DNA of 52,496 nucleotides from an uncultured Clostridia bacterium (GTDB taxonomy: Bacteria > Bacillota > Clostridia > TANB77 > CAG-508): the NCBI GenBank assembly GCA_944386155.1, contig CALWZY010000001.1, positions 1 through 52,496 on the forward strand, read 5' to 3'. Of the stretch, positions 17,318 through 28,431 are shown in pieces. The position numbers and the translations under genes were made by a program. The notes below the pieces were generated by a model, which did not search any database, was not told the DNA's origin, and was given only the letters and a program-made list of their open reading frames with translations. Numbering within the stretch: the first letter of the stretch is position 1; each line of letters opens with the position of its first letter.

Positions 17318-18643
17318 TTATTCTAAGAATCCTTTATAGTGTCTCATTACTAATCTAGACTCTAATTGTTGCATTGTTTCTAGTGCTACACCAACTAAGA
17401 TAAGAATTGATGTTCCTCCAAAAGTTATATCTATTGGAGTAAATCTCATTAGCATTGGAAGTATAGCAATTAAACTTAAGAAAAATCCACCAAACAATGT
17501 TAATTTTGTGATTATTGATGATAAATAATCTGTTGTTGGCTTTCCAGCTCTAATTCCTGGAATAAATCCACCGTTTTTCTTAATATTTACTGATACTTCT
17601 GCTGGATTGAATGTAGCAAATGTATAGAAAAATGTAAATCCAACAATTAATAATAAATATATAATTGCATTTGCTATTGAATATCCAACTCCAACTCCTG
17701 CAGATGTTGAAGTTGCAATAGAAAATTGATATAAGCCTGCCCAAAATCCTGTTCCACCAATTGCTTGTGGATTAAATATTTGGATAAGCATTGCTGGCAA
17801 TGTCATGAATGATGATGCAAAAATTATTGGCATTACACCTGCCATAGCAAGTTTTAATGGAATATGTGTGTTTTGACCACCATACATTTTTCTTCCAACA
17901 ACTTTTTTAGCATATTGTACAGGAACTCTTCTTTCAGCTTGTTGTACAAATACAACTCCTGAAATTAATAATATTGCTCCAAGTAAAATTGCTAAAGCAA
18001 TTAGGAAGTTTGTTGTTGAAAATGGATTGAAAGCTAAATTAAATAGTGTTAATGCTCCATCTGGTATTCTTGATATTATACCTACAAATATTAACATAGA
18101 TATTCCATTTCCAATACCTTTACCTGTAATTTGATCTCCAAGCCACATTAATACTGATGTACCAGCTACTAAAGAAAGTACAAATATCATACCTGTTCTT
18201 AGTCCTGGATTAATAAATACATCACTGTAGCTACTACTATATGAAATATAAATACCTAAAGCTTCAACTGCAGCTAAAACTATAGTTAAAATTTTAGTGT
18301 ATTTATTCATTTTTTGTCTTCCGCTTTCTCCACCATCTTTAACTAGTTTTTCTAAAGATGGAACTATCATTGCTAATAATTGTAGAATAATTGAAGCTGT
18401 AATATATGGTGTTACAGACATAGCAAATACTGATAATTTTGAAAAAGCACCACCTGATATTGTGTTAATTAAACCAGTTAATGTTCCAGTTGAATTTGCA
18501 AGCTGCTCAGCAAGCATTGCAGAATCAACTCCTGGAACAATTATATAACATCCAAATCTAAATACTACAATTAATAATAGTGTATATAGAATTCTTTTTC
18601 TTATATCTGGGTTTTTAAGTGAGTTTTTTATAGTGTTTAACAA
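17318..18643 (-). CDS. secY: Preprotein translocase subunit SecY
   Basis: 441 residues, ten membrane helices, the central pore of the Sec translocase. The start is TTG at 18643, directly after the rplO stop, with AGAGGTG seven bases upstream. The family segments GQITGKGIGNGISMLIF and the C-terminal LESRLVMRHYKGFL are clear. Confidence 0.98.
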   Translation of the reverse strand: MLNTIKNSLKNPDIRKRILYTLLLIVVFRFGCYIIVPGVDSAMLAEQLANSTGTLTGLINTISGGAFSKLSVFAMSVTPYITASIILQLLAMIVPSLEKLVKDGGESGRQKMNKYTKILTIVLAAVEALGIYISYSSSYSDVFINPGLRTGMIFVLSLVAGTSVLMWLGDQITGKGIGNGISMLIFVGIISRIPDGALTLFNLAFNPFSTTNFLIALAILLGAILLISGVVFVQQAERRVPVQYAKKVVGRKMYGGQNTHIPLKLAMAGVMPIIFASSFMTLPAMLIQIFNPQAIGGTGFWAGLYQFSIATSTSAGVGVGYSIANAIIYLLLIVGFTFFYTFATFNPAEVSVNIKKNGGFIPGIRAGKPTTDYLSSIITKLTLFGGFFLSLIAILPMLMRFTPIDITFGGTSILILVGVALETMQQLESRLVMRHYKGFLE

Positions 18644-19078
18644 CTAAATCACCTCTATCTTTCCACCTGCAGCTTCTATTTTTTCTGCAGCTGTTTTAGT
18701 AAATCTCTTTGCCTTAACAGTTAGTTTTTTCTCTAAAGTACCTGTTCCAAGAACAACTATACCATCATTTATTTTTCCTATAATACCTTCTGCAAGTAAG
18801 CTTTCAGCTGTAACTTCTTTAGCTTCTGATTTATTAAGCATTGTTAAAGTTACTTCTGTAAAGTTTTTAGCATGAATATTATTAAATCCTCTTTTTGGTA
18901 ATCTTCTATATAAAGGTGTTTGACCTCCTTCAAAACCTCTTCTAACTCCGCCACCAGATCTAGCTTTTTGACCTTTGTGACCTTTTCCAGAAGTTTTTCC
19001 AAGTCCTGAACCCATTCCACGTCCTACTCTTCTTCTTGCAACTTTCTTTACTGCTGGCTTTAATTCACCTAATTGCAT
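18644..19078 (-). CDS. rplO: 50S ribosomal protein L15
   Basis: 144 residues from the ATG at 19078 (MQLGELKPA), chosen for AAGGAGGTG upstream; an in-frame ATG at 19114 has none. The Gly/Arg-rich N-terminus ([20 protein letters not shown]) is typical. It follows rpsE by about 100 bases with no rpmD (L30) between. Confidence 0.97.
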   Translation of the reverse strand: MQLGELKPAVKKVARRRVGRGMGSGLGKTSGKGHKGQKARSGGGVRRGFEGGQTPLYRRLPKRGFNNIHAKNFTEVTLTMLNKSEAKEVTAESLLAEGIIGKINDGIVVLGTGTLEKKLTVKAKRFTKTAAEKIEAAGGKIEVI

Positions 19079-19177
19079 TCTTTGCACCTCCTTGTTAAAC
19101 GACTCTTTATTCAATTTGAAAATTACAATTATTATTTAATCATAATTTATATTTTTTTGCTAGTATATTTTAATAAA

Positions 19178-19666
19178 TTATAAAATTTCTGATACTTTTT
19201 TTCCTCTTTTTCTTGCAACTTCTTGGATTGTGTCCATGCTCTTTAAAGCTTCTATTGTTGCATAAACAACGTTTCTTGGATTATTAGTACCAATAACTTT
19301 AGTTTTTATATCTCTATATCCAGCAAGCTCTAATACTGGTCTTACACTACCACCTGCTATAACTCCAGAACCTTCATTTCCTGGTTTTAATATAACAGTT
19401 GCAGCACCAAATTTTCCTGTATATTCATGAGGAATTGTTGTTCCAACGATTGGAACTTCTACTAAATTCTTTTTAGCTTCATCAATAGCTTTTCTGATAG
19501 CATCTGGAACTTCAGCAGCTTTTCCATTTCCAACTCCAACATGACCATTTCCGTCTCCAACTACAACAACAGCACTAAATCTAAAAGTTCTACCACCTTT
19601 AACAACTTTAGCAACTCTGTTTATAGCAACTACTTTTTCTTTTAATTCTAAAGTTTTATCTTCCAT
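19178..19666 (-). CDS. rpsE: 30S ribosomal protein S5
   Basis: 162 residues. It has the S5 double-stranded RNA-binding domain ([20 protein letters not shown]) and the C-terminal domain with [25 protein letters not shown] precedes the ATG. Confidence 0.98.
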   Translation of the reverse strand: MEDKTLELKEKVVAINRVAKVVKGGRTFRFSAVVVVGDGNGHVGVGNGKAAEVPDAIRKAIDEAKKNLVEVPIVGTTIPHEYTGKFGAATVILKPGNEGSGVIAGGSVRPVLELAGYRDIKTKVIGTNNPRNVVYATIEALKSMDTIQEVARKRGKKVSEIL

Positions 19667-19721
19667 GAGTTTTAGTTTCTCCTTCCTTATATGTTTAGAA
19701 TTTTATTCTATTTTATTTCTA

Positions 19722-20081
19722 TTAAAATTTTAGTCCGCCTTCTCTTGCAGCATCAGCTAATTCTTTAACTACACCGTGGTATACATATCCACCTCTATCG
19801 AATACTACTGTTTCGATTTTTTTAGCTTTAGCTTTTTTAGCTATTAAAGTTCCTAATTCTTTAGCAGCTTCTTTATTAGCTTTTTTAGTTTTAACTTCTT
19901 TATCTAATGTTGAAGCACTAACTAAAGTAACTTGATTTTCATCATCAATTACTTGAACATATAAATTAGTATTACTTCTGAATACACTTAATCTTGGGCA
20001 TTCAGCAGTACCACTTATTTTATTACGAACTCTTTTATGTCTTCTAACTCTTTCAGCTTTTCTATCTATTTTAGTAATCAT
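19722..20081 (-). CDS. rplR: 50S ribosomal protein L18
   Basis: 119 residues, binds 5S rRNA. Conserved blocks are [19 protein letters not shown] and the C-terminal [23 protein letters not shown]. Order and spacing are standard. Confidence 0.98.
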   Translation of the reverse strand: MITKIDRKAERVRRHKRVRNKISGTAECPRLSVFRSNTNLYVQVIDDENQVTLVSASTLDKEVKTKKANKEAAKELGTLIAKKAKAKKIETVVFDRGGYVYHGVVKELADAAREGGLKF

Positions 20082-20122
20082 CTTTTACTCCTTTCTAAAA
20101 TCTTTCTAATTTATTTTAGATT

Positions 20123-20662
20123 TTATTTTTTACCAGCTTTACCTTCTTTACGTCTGATAACTTCTTCAGCGTATTTAATACCTTTACCTCTATAAACTTC
20201 AGGTGGTCTCTTTGTTCTGATAACAGCTGCCATTTGTCCTACTTTTTCTTTATCAATTCCTTTTACAATAATTTCATTTGGATTTGGTACTTCAAAAGTA
20301 ATTCCTTCTGGTTCTTCCATTTCTACTGGATGTGAGTAACCTAAATGAAGAACTAATTTCTTTCCTTGTTTTTGAGCTCTATAACCAACACCATTTACTT
20401 CTAATTTTCTAGTAAATTCTTCTGATGTTCCTTTGATCATATTGCTAATTAAAGTTCTAGTTAATCCATGTAAACTTTTATTAGCTGGCTCGTCATTAAT
20501 TCTTTCAACTTTAACAGTTCCATTATCTACTGTAACTTTTATATTTTTGTGAATTTCTCTTTCTAATGTTCCTTTAGGTCCTTTTACAGTAACTTTTTGT
20601 CCGTCTACTTTTACTTCAACTCCATTTGCTATTGTAATAGGTAAGTTTCCTATTCTTGACAT
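20123..20662 (-). CDS. rplF: 50S ribosomal protein L6
   Basis: 179 residues with two L6 repeats. MSRIGNLPI opens the protein and the C-terminal signature ([21 protein letters not shown]) is present. GAAGGAGG precedes the ATG. Confidence 0.98.
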   Translation of the reverse strand: MSRIGNLPITIANGVEVKVDGQKVTVKGPKGTLEREIHKNIKVTVDNGTVKVERINDEPANKSLHGLTRTLISNMIKGTSEEFTRKLEVNGVGYRAQKQGKKLVLHLGYSHPVEMEEPEGITFEVPNPNEIIVKGIDKEKVGQMAAVIRTKRPPEVYRGKGIKYAEEVIRRKEGKAGKK

Positions 20663-20729
20663 TTTAAGTTTTCCTCCTTCTTTAAAATGTTTTCTATATT
20701 GTCTTAATTATCTACTAACTAAGAATTAA

Positions 20730-21128
20730 TTACCAAACATATGCTAAAACTTCTCCACCTACACCTAATTCTCTAGCTTTTTTATCTGTAACTATACCTT
20801 TTGATGTAGATATTAAAGCAATACCTAAACCATTTAATACTTTAGGTAATTCATCTTTTGATGCATATATTCTTAAACCTGGTCTACTAATTCTTTTTAA
20901 TCCAGAAATTACTTTATTACCTTTTTCATCGTATTTTAAAGTAATTCTTATTATACCTTGAGTCTCATTTTTTATTTCTTCAACTTCTTTAACATATCCT
21001 TCTTCTAATAATGTTTTAGCTATAGCTATTTTCATATTAGATGCAGGAATATCAACTGTTTTGAATTTTGAACTATTTGCATTTCTTATTCTTGTTAACA
21101 TATCTGCAATTGGGTCTGTTGTATTCAC
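20730..21128 (-). CDS. rpsH: 30S ribosomal protein S8
   Basis: 132 residues. It opens [13 protein letters not shown] and has the C-terminal [24 protein letters not shown] pattern. S8 commonly represses the spc operon; I did not identify its mRNA target here. Confidence 0.98.
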   Translation of the reverse strand: MNTTDPIADMLTRIRNANSSKFKTVDIPASNMKIAIAKTLLEEGYVKEVEEIKNETQGIIRITLKYDEKGNKVISGLKRISRPGLRIYASKDELPKVLNGLGIALISTSKGIVTDKKARELGVGGEVLAYVW

Positions 21129-21166
21129 TTGTTTTTACCCTCCTTTTTTCCTATTTTAAATTTTTA

Positions 21167-21352
21167 TTACCAGCTTGCTTTTTTAACTCCTGGAATTTCT
21201 CCTTTATGAGCTAATTCTCTAAAGCATACACGGCATATTCCATATTTTCTGATATAAGCATGTGGTCTTCCACATATTTTACATCTGTTATATTCTCTTG
21301 TTTTGTATTTTTGTTCTTTGGCACATTTTACTTTTAATGATTTTTTAGCCAT
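21167..21352 (-). CDS. rpsZ: 30S ribosomal protein S14, zinc type
   Basis: 61 residues. The zinc ribbon Cys24-x2-Cys27 and Cys40-x2-Cys43 ([10 protein letters not shown]...CRVC) is intact, so this is the short type Z form and not the 89-residue zinc-free form. Confidence 0.98.
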   Translation of the reverse strand: MAKKSLKVKCAKEQKYKTREYNRCKICGRPHAYIRKYGICRVCFRELAHKGEIPGVKKASW

Positions 21353-21387
21353 TATACTTTAATCCTCCTTCTTTAAAAGGTTATTTT

Positions 21388-21927
21388 CTATGCTTTAAAA
21401 GGCATTCCTAATAATCTTAATAATTCTCTAGCTTCTTCATCAGTTTCAGCTGTTGTTACGAAAATTATATCCATACCTCTTATTTTATCGATTTTATCAT
21501 ATTCGATTTCTGGGAATATTAATTGTTCTTTAATACCCATTGAGTAATTTCCTCTTCCATCAAATGAGTTAGCTGAAACTCCTCTGAAATCTCTTACTCT
21601 TGGTAATGCTACATTGAATAATTTGTAAGCAAAGTCATACATTTTTCCAGCTCTTAAAGTAACTTTGCATCCTATTTTAGCACCTTCTCTTAATTTAAAT
21701 GCTGCAATAGATTTTTTTGCTTTTGTTTCAACTGGTTTTTGTCCAGTAATGATTTGTAAATCGTTCATAGCATTATCTAAAGCTTTTGGATTATCTTTTA
21801 AATCTCCTAATCCAATATTTATAACTATTTTTTCTAATTTTGGTACTTCCATAACAGATTTATATTCGAATTTTTTCATCATTTCTGGAACTACTTCATT
21901 TTTGTAAACTTCTCTTAACTTTTCCAT
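21388..21927 (-). CDS. rplE: 50S ribosomal protein L5
   Basis: 179 residues, binds 5S rRNA in the central protuberance. Conserved segments include [15 protein letters not shown] and [21 protein letters not shown], with [13 protein letters not shown] at the end. Confidence 0.98.
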   Translation of the reverse strand: MEKLREVYKNEVVPEMMKKFEYKSVMEVPKLEKIVINIGLGDLKDNPKALDNAMNDLQIITGQKPVETKAKKSIAAFKLREGAKIGCKVTLRAGKMYDFAYKLFNVALPRVRDFRGVSANSFDGRGNYSMGIKEQLIFPEIEYDKIDKIRGMDIIFVTTAETDEEARELLRLLGMPFKA

Positions 21928-21953
21928 TTGGATTTATTTCCTCCTTTCACTAA

Positions 21954-22265
21954 CTAGTTTAATTTTGCGTTACATTTTTTACATACACGTACTTTATTTC
22001 CGTCTTTATCTAATTCATATCCTACTTTTGTAACTTTACCACATTTTGGGCAAACTACATTAACTTTACTGCTATGTATAGCACATTCTACAGATATGAT
22101 TCCACCTTCTTCACCTTGTTTTCTAGGTTTTACGTGCTTTTTTCTTACGTTAACACCTTTAACTATAACTTTTTCAGTTTTAGGTATTACTTCAATAACT
22201 TCTCCAGTTTTTCCTTTATCATTTCCTGATAAAACTTTAACTGTATCACCTTTTTTTATTTTCAT
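21954..22265 (-). CDS. rplX: 50S ribosomal protein L24
   Basis: 103 residues. The KOW domain at the N-terminus (MKIKKGDTVKVLSGNDKGKTG) is followed by a C-terminal zinc ribbon, CPKC...CKKC. One of the first proteins to bind 23S rRNA. Confidence 0.98.
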   Translation of the reverse strand: MKIKKGDTVKVLSGNDKGKTGEVIEVIPKTEKVIVKGVNVRKKHVKPRKQGEEGGIISVECAIHSSKVNVVCPKCGKVTKVGYELDKDGNKVRVCKKCNAKLN

Positions 22266-22326
22266 TCTTTATTTTCACCTCTTTATTTTAAGATTCATAT
22301 ATAATTTCTGTTTCTTAATTTTATTA

Positions 22327-22695
22327 TTAAAGAACTTCTGGTGCTAAAGATAAGATCTTCATGTAATCTTTTTCTCTTAATTCTCTTGCTACTGGTCCAA
22401 ATATACGAGTTCCTCTTGGAGTTCCATCATCACGTATAATAACAGCTGCATTTTCATCAAATTTTAAATAAGAACCATCTGCTCTTCTAACACCTTTTTT
22501 GCTTCTAACTACAACAGCTTTAACAACTTCTCCTTTTTTTACAACACCACCTGGTGTAGCACTTTTAACAGAAGCAATTATAATGTCACCTATTTCAGCA
22601 TATTTTCTATGTGAACCACCTAAACATCTGATACACATTAATTCTTTTGCACCAGTGTTATCGGCAACTTTTAATCTACTTTGTTGCTGTACCAT
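22327..22695 (-). CDS. rplN: 50S ribosomal protein L14
   Basis: 122 residues, full length. Signature [18 protein letters not shown] at the N-terminus and [13 protein letters not shown] near the C-terminus. AAGGAGG precedes the ATG. Confidence 0.98.
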   Translation of the reverse strand: MVQQQSRLKVADNTGAKELMCIRCLGGSHRKYAEIGDIIIASVKSATPGGVVKKGEVVKAVVVRSKKGVRRADGSYLKFDENAAVIIRDDGTPRGTRIFGPVARELREKDYMKILSLAPEVL

Positions 22696-22732
22696 AATCA
22701 GTTTTCCTCCTTCTTAATTTCTAAGATTTCAA

Positions 22733-22996
22733 TTATTTTATTACAACTTTTTCAATAACTTCTACAAGTCTCCATCTTTTATCTTTAGATAAAGGTCTTG
22801 TTTCCATAACTCTAACTTTGTCACCAATTTGGCATTCATTGTTTTCGTCATGAGCTTTTAGTTTATAAGTTTTCTTAACTGTTTTCTTATAGATTGGATG
22901 TCTAACACTGTCCTCAACTTTAACAACTATAGTTTTGTCCATTTTGTTAGATTCAACTATTCCAACTAATGTTTTACGAAGATTTCTTTCTTCCAT
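22733..22996 (-). CDS. rpsQ: 30S ribosomal protein S17
   Basis: 87 residues, OB fold. It has the family pattern [19 protein letters not shown] and [11 protein letters not shown], then [16 protein letters not shown]. Confidence 0.98.
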   Translation of the reverse strand: MEERNLRKTLVGIVESNKMDKTIVVKVEDSVRHPIYKKTVKKTYKLKAHDENNECQIGDKVRVMETRPLSKDKRWRLVEVIEKVVIK

Positions 22997-23019
22997 TTGC
23001 GGATTTCTCCTTTCTTAAT

Positions 23020-23220
23020 TTATTTTTGCTCGTTTAATTCTCTTTCTTTTAATATTGTTTTTATTCTGGCGATGTCTTTTTTCACTTCTCTAATTTTTAC
23101 AGGATTTTCTAATCCATTAGCAGCTAAATTAAATCTTAATTTAAATAATTCTGATTTTAATTCACTTAGCTCTTTTTCAAGGTCTGGTGAAGACATCTCT
23201 TTGATTTTATTTATCTTCAT
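23020..23220 (-). CDS. rpmC: 50S ribosomal protein L29
   Basis: 66 residues from the ATG at 23220, chosen for the AGGTGG site; in-frame GTG codons just upstream would add four residues. It overlaps the end of rplP by 14 bases, so translation is probably coupled. Signature [26 protein letters not shown]. Confidence 0.96.
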   Translation of the reverse strand: MKINKIKEMSSPDLEKELSELKSELFKLRFNLAANGLENPVKIREVKKDIARIKTILKERELNEQK

Positions 23221-23650
23221 CACTATCACCACCTACTTCAATTTCTCTAGCTACGAATTTTGTTCTTACAGGTAATTTGTGAGCAGCAAGTCTTAAAGCT
23301 TCTCTTGCAACATCTTCAGATACACCTGCTATTTCAAACATAACTCTTCCTGGTTTTACTACAGCTACCCAATATTCTGGAGCTCCTTTACCTTTACCCA
23401 TACGAGTTTCAGCTGGTTTTTTAGTTACTGGTTTGTTTGGGAATATTTTAATCCAAACTTTACCACCTCTTTTAATGTAACGTGTCATAGCAATACGGGC
23501 AGATTCTATTTGATTTGCTGTTATCCATCCAGCGTCTAATGCTTGTAATCCATATTCGCCTTCATTAACAACAGTACCTCTTGTAGCTTTACCTCTATTT
23601 CTACCTTTTTGCATTTTTCTATATTTTGTTCTTTTTGGCATTACTGGCAT
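23207..23650 (-). CDS. rplP: 50S ribosomal protein L16
   Basis: 147 residues. [17 protein letters not shown] marks the N-terminus; the first ATG (23650, three codons earlier) fits the GGGGAG site better than the second. Its ATG shares one base with the rpsC stop. The segment [19 protein letters not shown] near the tRNA-facing loop is intact. Confidence 0.97.
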   Translation of the reverse strand: MPVMPKRTKYRKMQKGRNRGKATRGTVVNEGEYGLQALDAGWITANQIESARIAMTRYIKRGGKVWIKIFPNKPVTKKPAETRMGKGKGAPEYWVAVVKPGRVMFEIAGVSEDVAREALRLAAHKLPVRTKFVAREIEVGGDSDEDK

Positions 23651-24321
23651 TATTCTTCTCCCCTTTCTGCATTAACAGTTTTTTCTTTCTTTTCAGGAAG
23701 AACTTCTCCTTTATAAATCCAAACTTTTACACCTATTTTTCCATAAGTTGTATCAGCTTCATAGAATCCATAATCTATATCAGCTCTTAAAGTTTGTAGT
23801 GGTATAGTACCTTCTTTATAAAATTCTGTTCTAGCCATATCTGCTCCAGCTAATCTTCCTGATACAGAAGTTTTAATACCTAAAGCTCCTGCTTTCATAG
23901 CTTTTTGCATAGCTTGTTTCATAGCTCTTCTGAAAGAAATTCTTCTTTCTAATTGATTACAAATATTTTCTGCAACTAATTGTGCATCTGTATCAATATT
24001 TTTAACTTCAACTATGTTTAAGTTAACGTCTTTTCCTATCATTTTTTGAATTTCATTTTTTAATGTATCAGCTAAGTTTCCACCTTTTCCTATTACTAAT
24101 CCTGGTTTTGCTGTATATACATTTATTTTTACAAATTTAGCAGTTCTTTCGATTTCTATTTTTGAAATACCGCTAGCAAATAATTTACTTTTTACAAATT
24201 TACGGATTTTATAATCCTCTACTAGGTTATCACCAAAGTCTTTAGAATCTGCATACCATTTTGAACTCCAATCTTTGATAACACCTACTCTAATTCCGTT
24301 AGGGTGTACTTTTTGTCCCAT
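23650..24321 (-). CDS. rpsC: 30S ribosomal protein S3
   Basis: 223 residues. A KH domain ([14 protein letters not shown]) and the C-terminal S3 domain ([17 protein letters not shown], then [22 protein letters not shown]) are both complete. AAAGGAGG precedes the ATG. Confidence 0.98.
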   Translation of the reverse strand: MGQKVHPNGIRVGVIKDWSSKWYADSKDFGDNLVEDYKIRKFVKSKLFASGISKIEIERTAKFVKINVYTAKPGLVIGKGGNLADTLKNEIQKMIGKDVNLNIVEVKNIDTDAQLVAENICNQLERRISFRRAMKQAMQKAMKAGALGIKTSVSGRLAGADMARTEFYKEGTIPLQTLRADIDYGFYEADTTYGKIGVKVWIYKGEVLPEKKEKTVNAERGEE

Positions 24322-24342
24322 GTTTTAAGAATCCTCCTTTCC

Positions 24343-24699
24343 TTATTTAGCCTCTCTTAAAACTATTGTTATATGACTTGTTCTTTTTCTTATTCTTACA
24401 GCTGATCCTTTTGCAGCTGGTCTAATTCTTTTTAATGTTGGACCTTGATTTGCATAAATTTCAGCAACATATAGGTCTTCACTTTTCATGAAATGATTGT
24501 TTTCAGCATTTGCTATAGCTGATTTTAATAGTTTTTCAATTATTTCTGCTGAAGCTTTAGGTGCAAATTTTACTATTGCTAATGCTTCAGAAACTTTTTT
24601 TCCTCTTATTAAATCTGCTACTATTTTAACTTTTCTAGCTGAAATTCTAGCATAATTTAATGTTGCTCTAGCTTCTGCTACTTGTTGCATTTCTTCCAT
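24343..24699 (-). CDS. rplV: 50S ribosomal protein L22
   Basis: 118 residues. Signature [18 protein letters not shown] and the beta-hairpin that lines the exit tunnel ([20 protein letters not shown]). GAAGGAGG precedes the ATG. Confidence 0.98.
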   Translation of the reverse strand: MEEMQQVAEARATLNYARISARKVKIVADLIRGKKVSEALAIVKFAPKASAEIIEKLLKSAIANAENNHFMKSEDLYVAEIYANQGPTLKRIRPAAKGSAVRIRKRTSHITIVLREAK

Positions 24700-24754
24700 T
24701 ACTTATATCCTCCTTCTTAGAATCTTAGATATTTAAGTATTTATTCTCTACTTA

Positions 24755-25036
24755 TTATTTATTTACTTTGCTTGTTTTATCTCCTGCATGACCTTTAAAA
24801 GTTCTTGTTGGAGCAAATTCTCCTAATTTATGTCCTATCATTTCTTCTGATATATAAATAGGAACATGTTTTCTACCATCATGAACAGCTATTGTATGTC
24901 CAACCATTTGTGGGTATATTGTTGAAGCTCTTGACCATGTTTTTAAAACTTCTTTTTTTCCACTTTCGTTCATATCTTCAATTCTTTTTAATAACTTTGG
25001 TGCCACATATGGTATTTTCTTGCTTGATCTTGACAT
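24755..25036 (-). CDS. rpsS: 30S ribosomal protein S19
   Basis: 93 residues from the ATG at 25036 (MSRSSKK); the ATG three codons upstream is too close to AGGAGG. Signature [20 protein letters not shown] and the C-terminal [12 protein letters not shown]. Confidence 0.97.
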   Translation of the reverse strand: MSRSSKKIPYVAPKLLKRIEDMNESGKKEVLKTWSRASTIYPQMVGHTIAVHDGRKHVPIYISEEMIGHKLGEFAPTRTFKGHAGDKTSKVNK

Positions 25037-25057
25037 GATACTCATTTCCTCCTTTTA

Positions 25058-25885
25058 TTATTTTCTTCTCTTAACTATAAACTTGTTAGTTACTTTATTT
25101 TTCTTTCTTGTCTTATATCCTAATGCTGGTTTACCCCAAGGAGTCATTGGTCCAGAGTGTCCTACTGGAGCTCTACCTTCACCACCACCATGAGGGTGAT
25201 CTACTGGGTTCATAACAGATCCTCTTACTGTTGGTCTGATTCCCATATGTCTTTTTCTTCCGGCTTTACCTAATTTAATATTTTCATGATCTGTATTTCC
25301 TATAGTTCCTATAGTAGCTCTACATCTTGCTAATATTAATCTCATTTCTCCAGATGGTAATCTTACGTGTGCGTAAGCACCTTCTTTAGCCATTAATTGT
25401 GCAGATCCACCAGCTGCTTTTACTAATTTTCCACCTTGTCCTGGATTTAATTCAATGTTATGAATTAAAGTACCAACTGGTATATTTTCGATTGGCAAGC
25501 AGTTACCTGGTTTAATATCTGTGTTCATTCCTGAAACAACTTGGTCTCCATCTTTTAATCCGATTGGAGCTAATATATAAGATCTTGTTCCATCTTCATA
25601 TTCTATTAATGCAATATTTGCACTTCTATTTGGATCATATTCAATACCAACTACTGTTGCTGGCATATCATCTTTCTTTCTCTTAAAATCCATTATTCTG
25701 TATTTTTGTCTGTTTCCGCCACCTTGATGTCTTACTGTTATTCTTCCATAAGAATTTCTACCTGATTTTTTCTCTTTTTTAGCAAGTAGAGATTTCTCTG
25801 GTGTCTTTTTAGTTACTTCTTCATAAGTTAATGTTGTCATATTTCTTCTTGAAGGTGTAACTGGTCTAAAATGTTTAATTCCCAT
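25058..25885 (-). CDS. rplB: 50S ribosomal protein L2
   Basis: 275 residues, full length, needed for peptidyl transferase assembly. The conserved His loop [15 protein letters not shown] and the [16 protein letters not shown] segment are intact. Confidence 0.98.
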   Translation of the reverse strand: MGIKHFRPVTPSRRNMTTLTYEEVTKKTPEKSLLAKKEKKSGRNSYGRITVRHQGGGNRQKYRIMDFKRKKDDMPATVVGIEYDPNRSANIALIEYEDGTRSYILAPIGLKDGDQVVSGMNTDIKPGNCLPIENIPVGTLIHNIELNPGQGGKLVKAAGGSAQLMAKEGAYAHVRLPSGEMRLILARCRATIGTIGNTDHENIKLGKAGRKRHMGIRPTVRGSVMNPVDHPHGGGEGRAPVGHSGPMTPWGKPALGYKTRKKNKVTNKFIVKRRK

Positions 25886-25988
25886 TTTTCTAATCCTTTC
25901 CCGAATACTTAAAAATTCGTATTCTATATTTATTTTCCTAGTTTAATCTAGATATTTATTAATAATCTTTTATCGATTATTTTGGTAA

Positions 25989-26336
25989 TTACATACCCAT
26001 AAATCCATCTATTGATGAATTATATTTTTTAGAAACTTTTGCTTCTTTTCCACCTTTTTTCATGTATGTAGGATCTTCTGGATTAACATCTATCATAACT
26101 ATTGCTTTTTTCCAGCTAGCTGTTTTTCCTTGGTGAACACCTACTCTTTTTTCTTTACCTTTTACTGAAACTGTATTAACTTTAACAACTTTAACATTGA
26201 ATAGTTTTTCTACAGCTCTTGCTATTTCAACTTTTGTTGCTCTTTTATCAACTTTGAAAGTGTATTTACCTTCTTCAATTCCTTCATTACTTTTCTCAGT
26301 GATGATAGGTTTAATTATGATATCTTCTGGTAACAT
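25989..26336 (-). CDS. rplW: 50S ribosomal protein L23
   Basis: 115 residues, lies at the tunnel exit and docks SRP and trigger factor. Signature [21 protein letters not shown]. It overlaps the rplD stop by one base. Confidence 0.97.
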   Translation of the reverse strand: MLPEDIIIKPIITEKSNEGIEEGKYTFKVDKRATKVEIARAVEKLFNVKVVKVNTVSVKGKEKRVGVHQGKTASWKKAIVMIDVNPEDPTYMKKGGKEAKVSKKYNSSIDGFMGM

Positions 26337-26959
26337 TATGCATACACCTCCTCTAATTTTTTAACAGTATCTAATGTAAGTACTAATTTATTATATTTTA
26401 ATAAATCAAATACATTAATTGTATTAACTACAGCTACTTTTACATTTTCAATGTTTCTTGTTGATTTTTCAACATTTTCATTTTTCTCTGCAATCATAAC
26501 TAAAGCTTTACCTTCTACTTTGTTTTTAGCTAATGCATTTACCATTTGTTTTGTTTTAATATCTTTAAAAGATATTTTATCTAAAACTACTAAATTGTTT
26601 TCTAATACTTTTGAGCTTAATATTGATCTTATAGCTAATCTCTTTTCTTTCTTATTTACTCTGTAGCTATATTTTCTTGGTTTTGGTCCTAAAGCTATAC
26701 CACCTTTAATCCATTGTGGAGCTCTTATACTACCTTGTCTTGCTCTACCTGTTCCTTTTTGTCTCCAAGGTTTTCTACCTCCGCCTCTAACTTCTGCTCT
26801 AGTTTTTGTACTTTGTGTACCTTGTCTTTGATTTGCTAAGTAGTTAGCAAGTACACTGTGTACTATGTTTTCATTTGGTTCAATACCAAATACTTCTTCT
26901 TTTAAATCTACTGTACTAACTTTCTTTCCTTCTAAATTATATACATCTACTGTAGGCAT
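26336..26959 (-). CDS. rplD: 50S ribosomal protein L4
   Basis: 207 residues. Signature [27 protein letters not shown], the tunnel loop. In enterobacteria L4 represses the S10 operon through its leader; whether it does so here through the leader at 28039-28275 is unknown. Confidence 0.98.
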   Translation of the reverse strand: MPTVDVYNLEGKKVSTVDLKEEVFGIEPNENIVHSVLANYLANQRQGTQSTKTRAEVRGGGRKPWRQKGTGRARQGSIRAPQWIKGGIALGPKPRKYSYRVNKKEKRLAIRSILSSKVLENNLVVLDKISFKDIKTKQMVNALAKNKVEGKALVMIAEKNENVEKSTRNIENVKVAVVNTINVFDLLKYNKLVLTLDTVKKLEEVYA

Positions 26960-26979
26960 TAATCTTCCTCCTTTCCGCT

Positions 26980-27615
26980 TTACACTGATGCTTTAACTGC
27001 ATCTTTTATTTTTAAGATAACGCCTTTATTTCCTGGTACGCTACCTTTAACTAATATTGCATTTTTTTCTGTATCAACTTTAACAACTTTTAAGTTTTGA
27101 ATTGTTACTGTTGTATTTCCCATGTGTCCAGGTAATTTCTTTCCTTTGAATACTCTACCTGGTGTAGATGTTGATCCCATAGATCCTGGTCTTCTATGAT
27201 ACATAGAACCATGTCCCATAGGTCCTCTTGATTGTCCATGACGTTTAATAACACCTTGGAATCCTTTTCCTTTTGTTTTTCCTTGAATATCTACTGTATC
27301 TCCTTCAGCAAATATATCTACTTTTATTTCATCTCCTACTTTAACTTCTGAAGCATTATCTACTCTGAATTCTCTTAAGTGTTTAGTAGGTTTAACATTA
27401 CCTTTTGTAAAATGACCTTTTTCAGGTTTATTAACTTTATTTTCTTTAACTTCGCCGTATCCTAATTGAACTGCATCATATCCATCAGTTTCTGTTGTTT
27501 TAACTTGAACAACTGTGCAAGGACCAGCTTCTATAACTGTTACTGGAATTGCTACACCATTTTCATCAAATATTTGTGTCATTCCAACTTTTCTACCTAT
27601 TATGGCTTTTTTCAT
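26980..27615 (-). CDS. rplC: 50S ribosomal protein L3
   Basis: 211 residues. [16 protein letters not shown] opens the protein and [33 protein letters not shown] is the W-loop region near the peptidyl transferase centre. AGGAGG precedes the ATG. Confidence 0.98.
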   Translation of the reverse strand: MKKAIIGRKVGMTQIFDENGVAIPVTVIEAGPCTVVQVKTTETDGYDAVQLGYGEVKENKVNKPEKGHFTKGNVKPTKHLREFRVDNASEVKVGDEIKVDIFAEGDTVDIQGKTKGKGFQGVIKRHGQSRGPMGHGSMYHRRPGSMGSTSTPGRVFKGKKLPGHMGNTTVTIQNLKVVKVDTEKNAILVKGSVPGNKGVILKIKDAVKASV

Positions 27616-27708
27616 TTAAAATTCCTCCTAACTATTGGCTGATTTTCACCAGCTTGGTTTTTGTTTTCATTTTAATTTAATAAATTAATAATAATTTAAA
27701 TTTGATAA

Positions 27709-28038
27709 TTATAATTTGATTTCAATATTAACACCAGCTGGTAAATCTAATTTCATTAAACTATCAACTGTTTTTTGTGTTGGATAAAGAATATCAATAA
27801 CTCTTTTATGTGTTCTCATTTCGAATTGTTCTCTTGAATCTTTGTCTTTGTGTGGAGAACGTAATATAGTTATAATTTCTTTCTCTGTTGGAAGTGGTAT
27901 AGGACCTGATACTTTAGCTCCTGTTCTTTTAGCAGTATCTACTATTTTTTCAGCAGACTGTTCTAAAACTACATGATCATAAGCTTTAAGTCTTATTCTA
28001 ATTTTTTCACTTCCTACGTTAGTGTTTGATGTTGCCAT
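27709..28038 (-). CDS. rpsJ: 30S ribosomal protein S10
   Basis: 109 residues, first gene of the supercluster. A short N-terminal extension precedes [14 protein letters not shown], and [11 protein letters not shown] and [20 protein letters not shown] follow. AAGGAGGG precedes the ATG. The usual upstream rpsL-rpsG-fusA-tuf genes are not here; an EndoQ-like gene is instead. Confidence 0.98.
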   Translation of the reverse strand: MATSNTNVGSEKIRIRLKAYDHVVLEQSAEKIVDTAKRTGAKVSGPIPLPTEKEIITILRSPHKDKDSREQFEMRTHKRVIDILYPTQKTVDSLMKLDLPAGVNIEIKL

Positions 28039-28275
28039 TTGTTTCCCTCCTTAAAATAAATGTAACGGCAAGTATGAACGCATCCTGGTGTTTCTTTATA
28101 ACACATATATAAATCCAAGTTACTCTAGCTTGTTTTTTTACTTTTGTATCTTGGATAAGGTTGAATGCTATTATCAAACTTATCGCCCGGTCTAAGCCAA
28201 GACATACTCTGCAGAAGTTCCCTCCACGCCTTAGGCGCGTAGCCACATTCTGCTTCATCGCTTTATCTTACGCCT
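28039..28275 (-). promoter_or_regulatory. Structured 5' leader of the S10 operon
   Basis: About 235 bases lie between the promoter and rpsJ. The first half is much more GC-rich than the genome, and contains self-complementary pieces such as ACGC-GCCTAAG-GCGT and a purine-rich GTGGAGGGAACTTCTGC segment. That is what a conserved structured RNA looks like in an AT-rich host. A short reading frame across it has no ribosome site and is probably chance. It may be an autoregulatory target for a ribosomal protein. I do not recognise a named family. Confidence 0.6.
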
Positions 28276-28279
28276 ACAT

Positions 28280-28308
28280 ATTATACTACGCTAAAATAGC
28301 TTTGTCAA
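28280..28308 (-). promoter_or_regulatory. Perfect sigma-A promoter of the ribosomal supercluster
   Basis: On the minus strand TTGACA (28303-28308), a 17-base spacer and TATAAT (28280-28285). It drives the structured leader and then rpsJ onward. Confidence 0.93.
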
Positions 28309-28367
28309 CGATTTTTTTTAGAAATTTACAAATATTTTTCTACTATATTTTTATATTTTTTTTACAT

Positions 28368-28400
28368 AAAAAAAGAATTATCTAAAATGATAATTCTTTA
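28368..28400 (-). terminator. Terminator after the EndoQ-like gene
   Basis: On the minus strand AAAGAATTATC pairs with GATAATTCTTT and is followed by a T-run. The bases between here and the S10 promoter hold nothing else visible. Confidence 0.85.
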
Positions 28401-28431
28401 ATATACTATTATAAATTATTTTTTACATTTT

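Noticed and set aside
28039-28258. 79-residue reading frame upstream of rpsJ as a gene
   Set aside because: It has no ribosome binding site and lies in the GC-rich, self-complementary leader.
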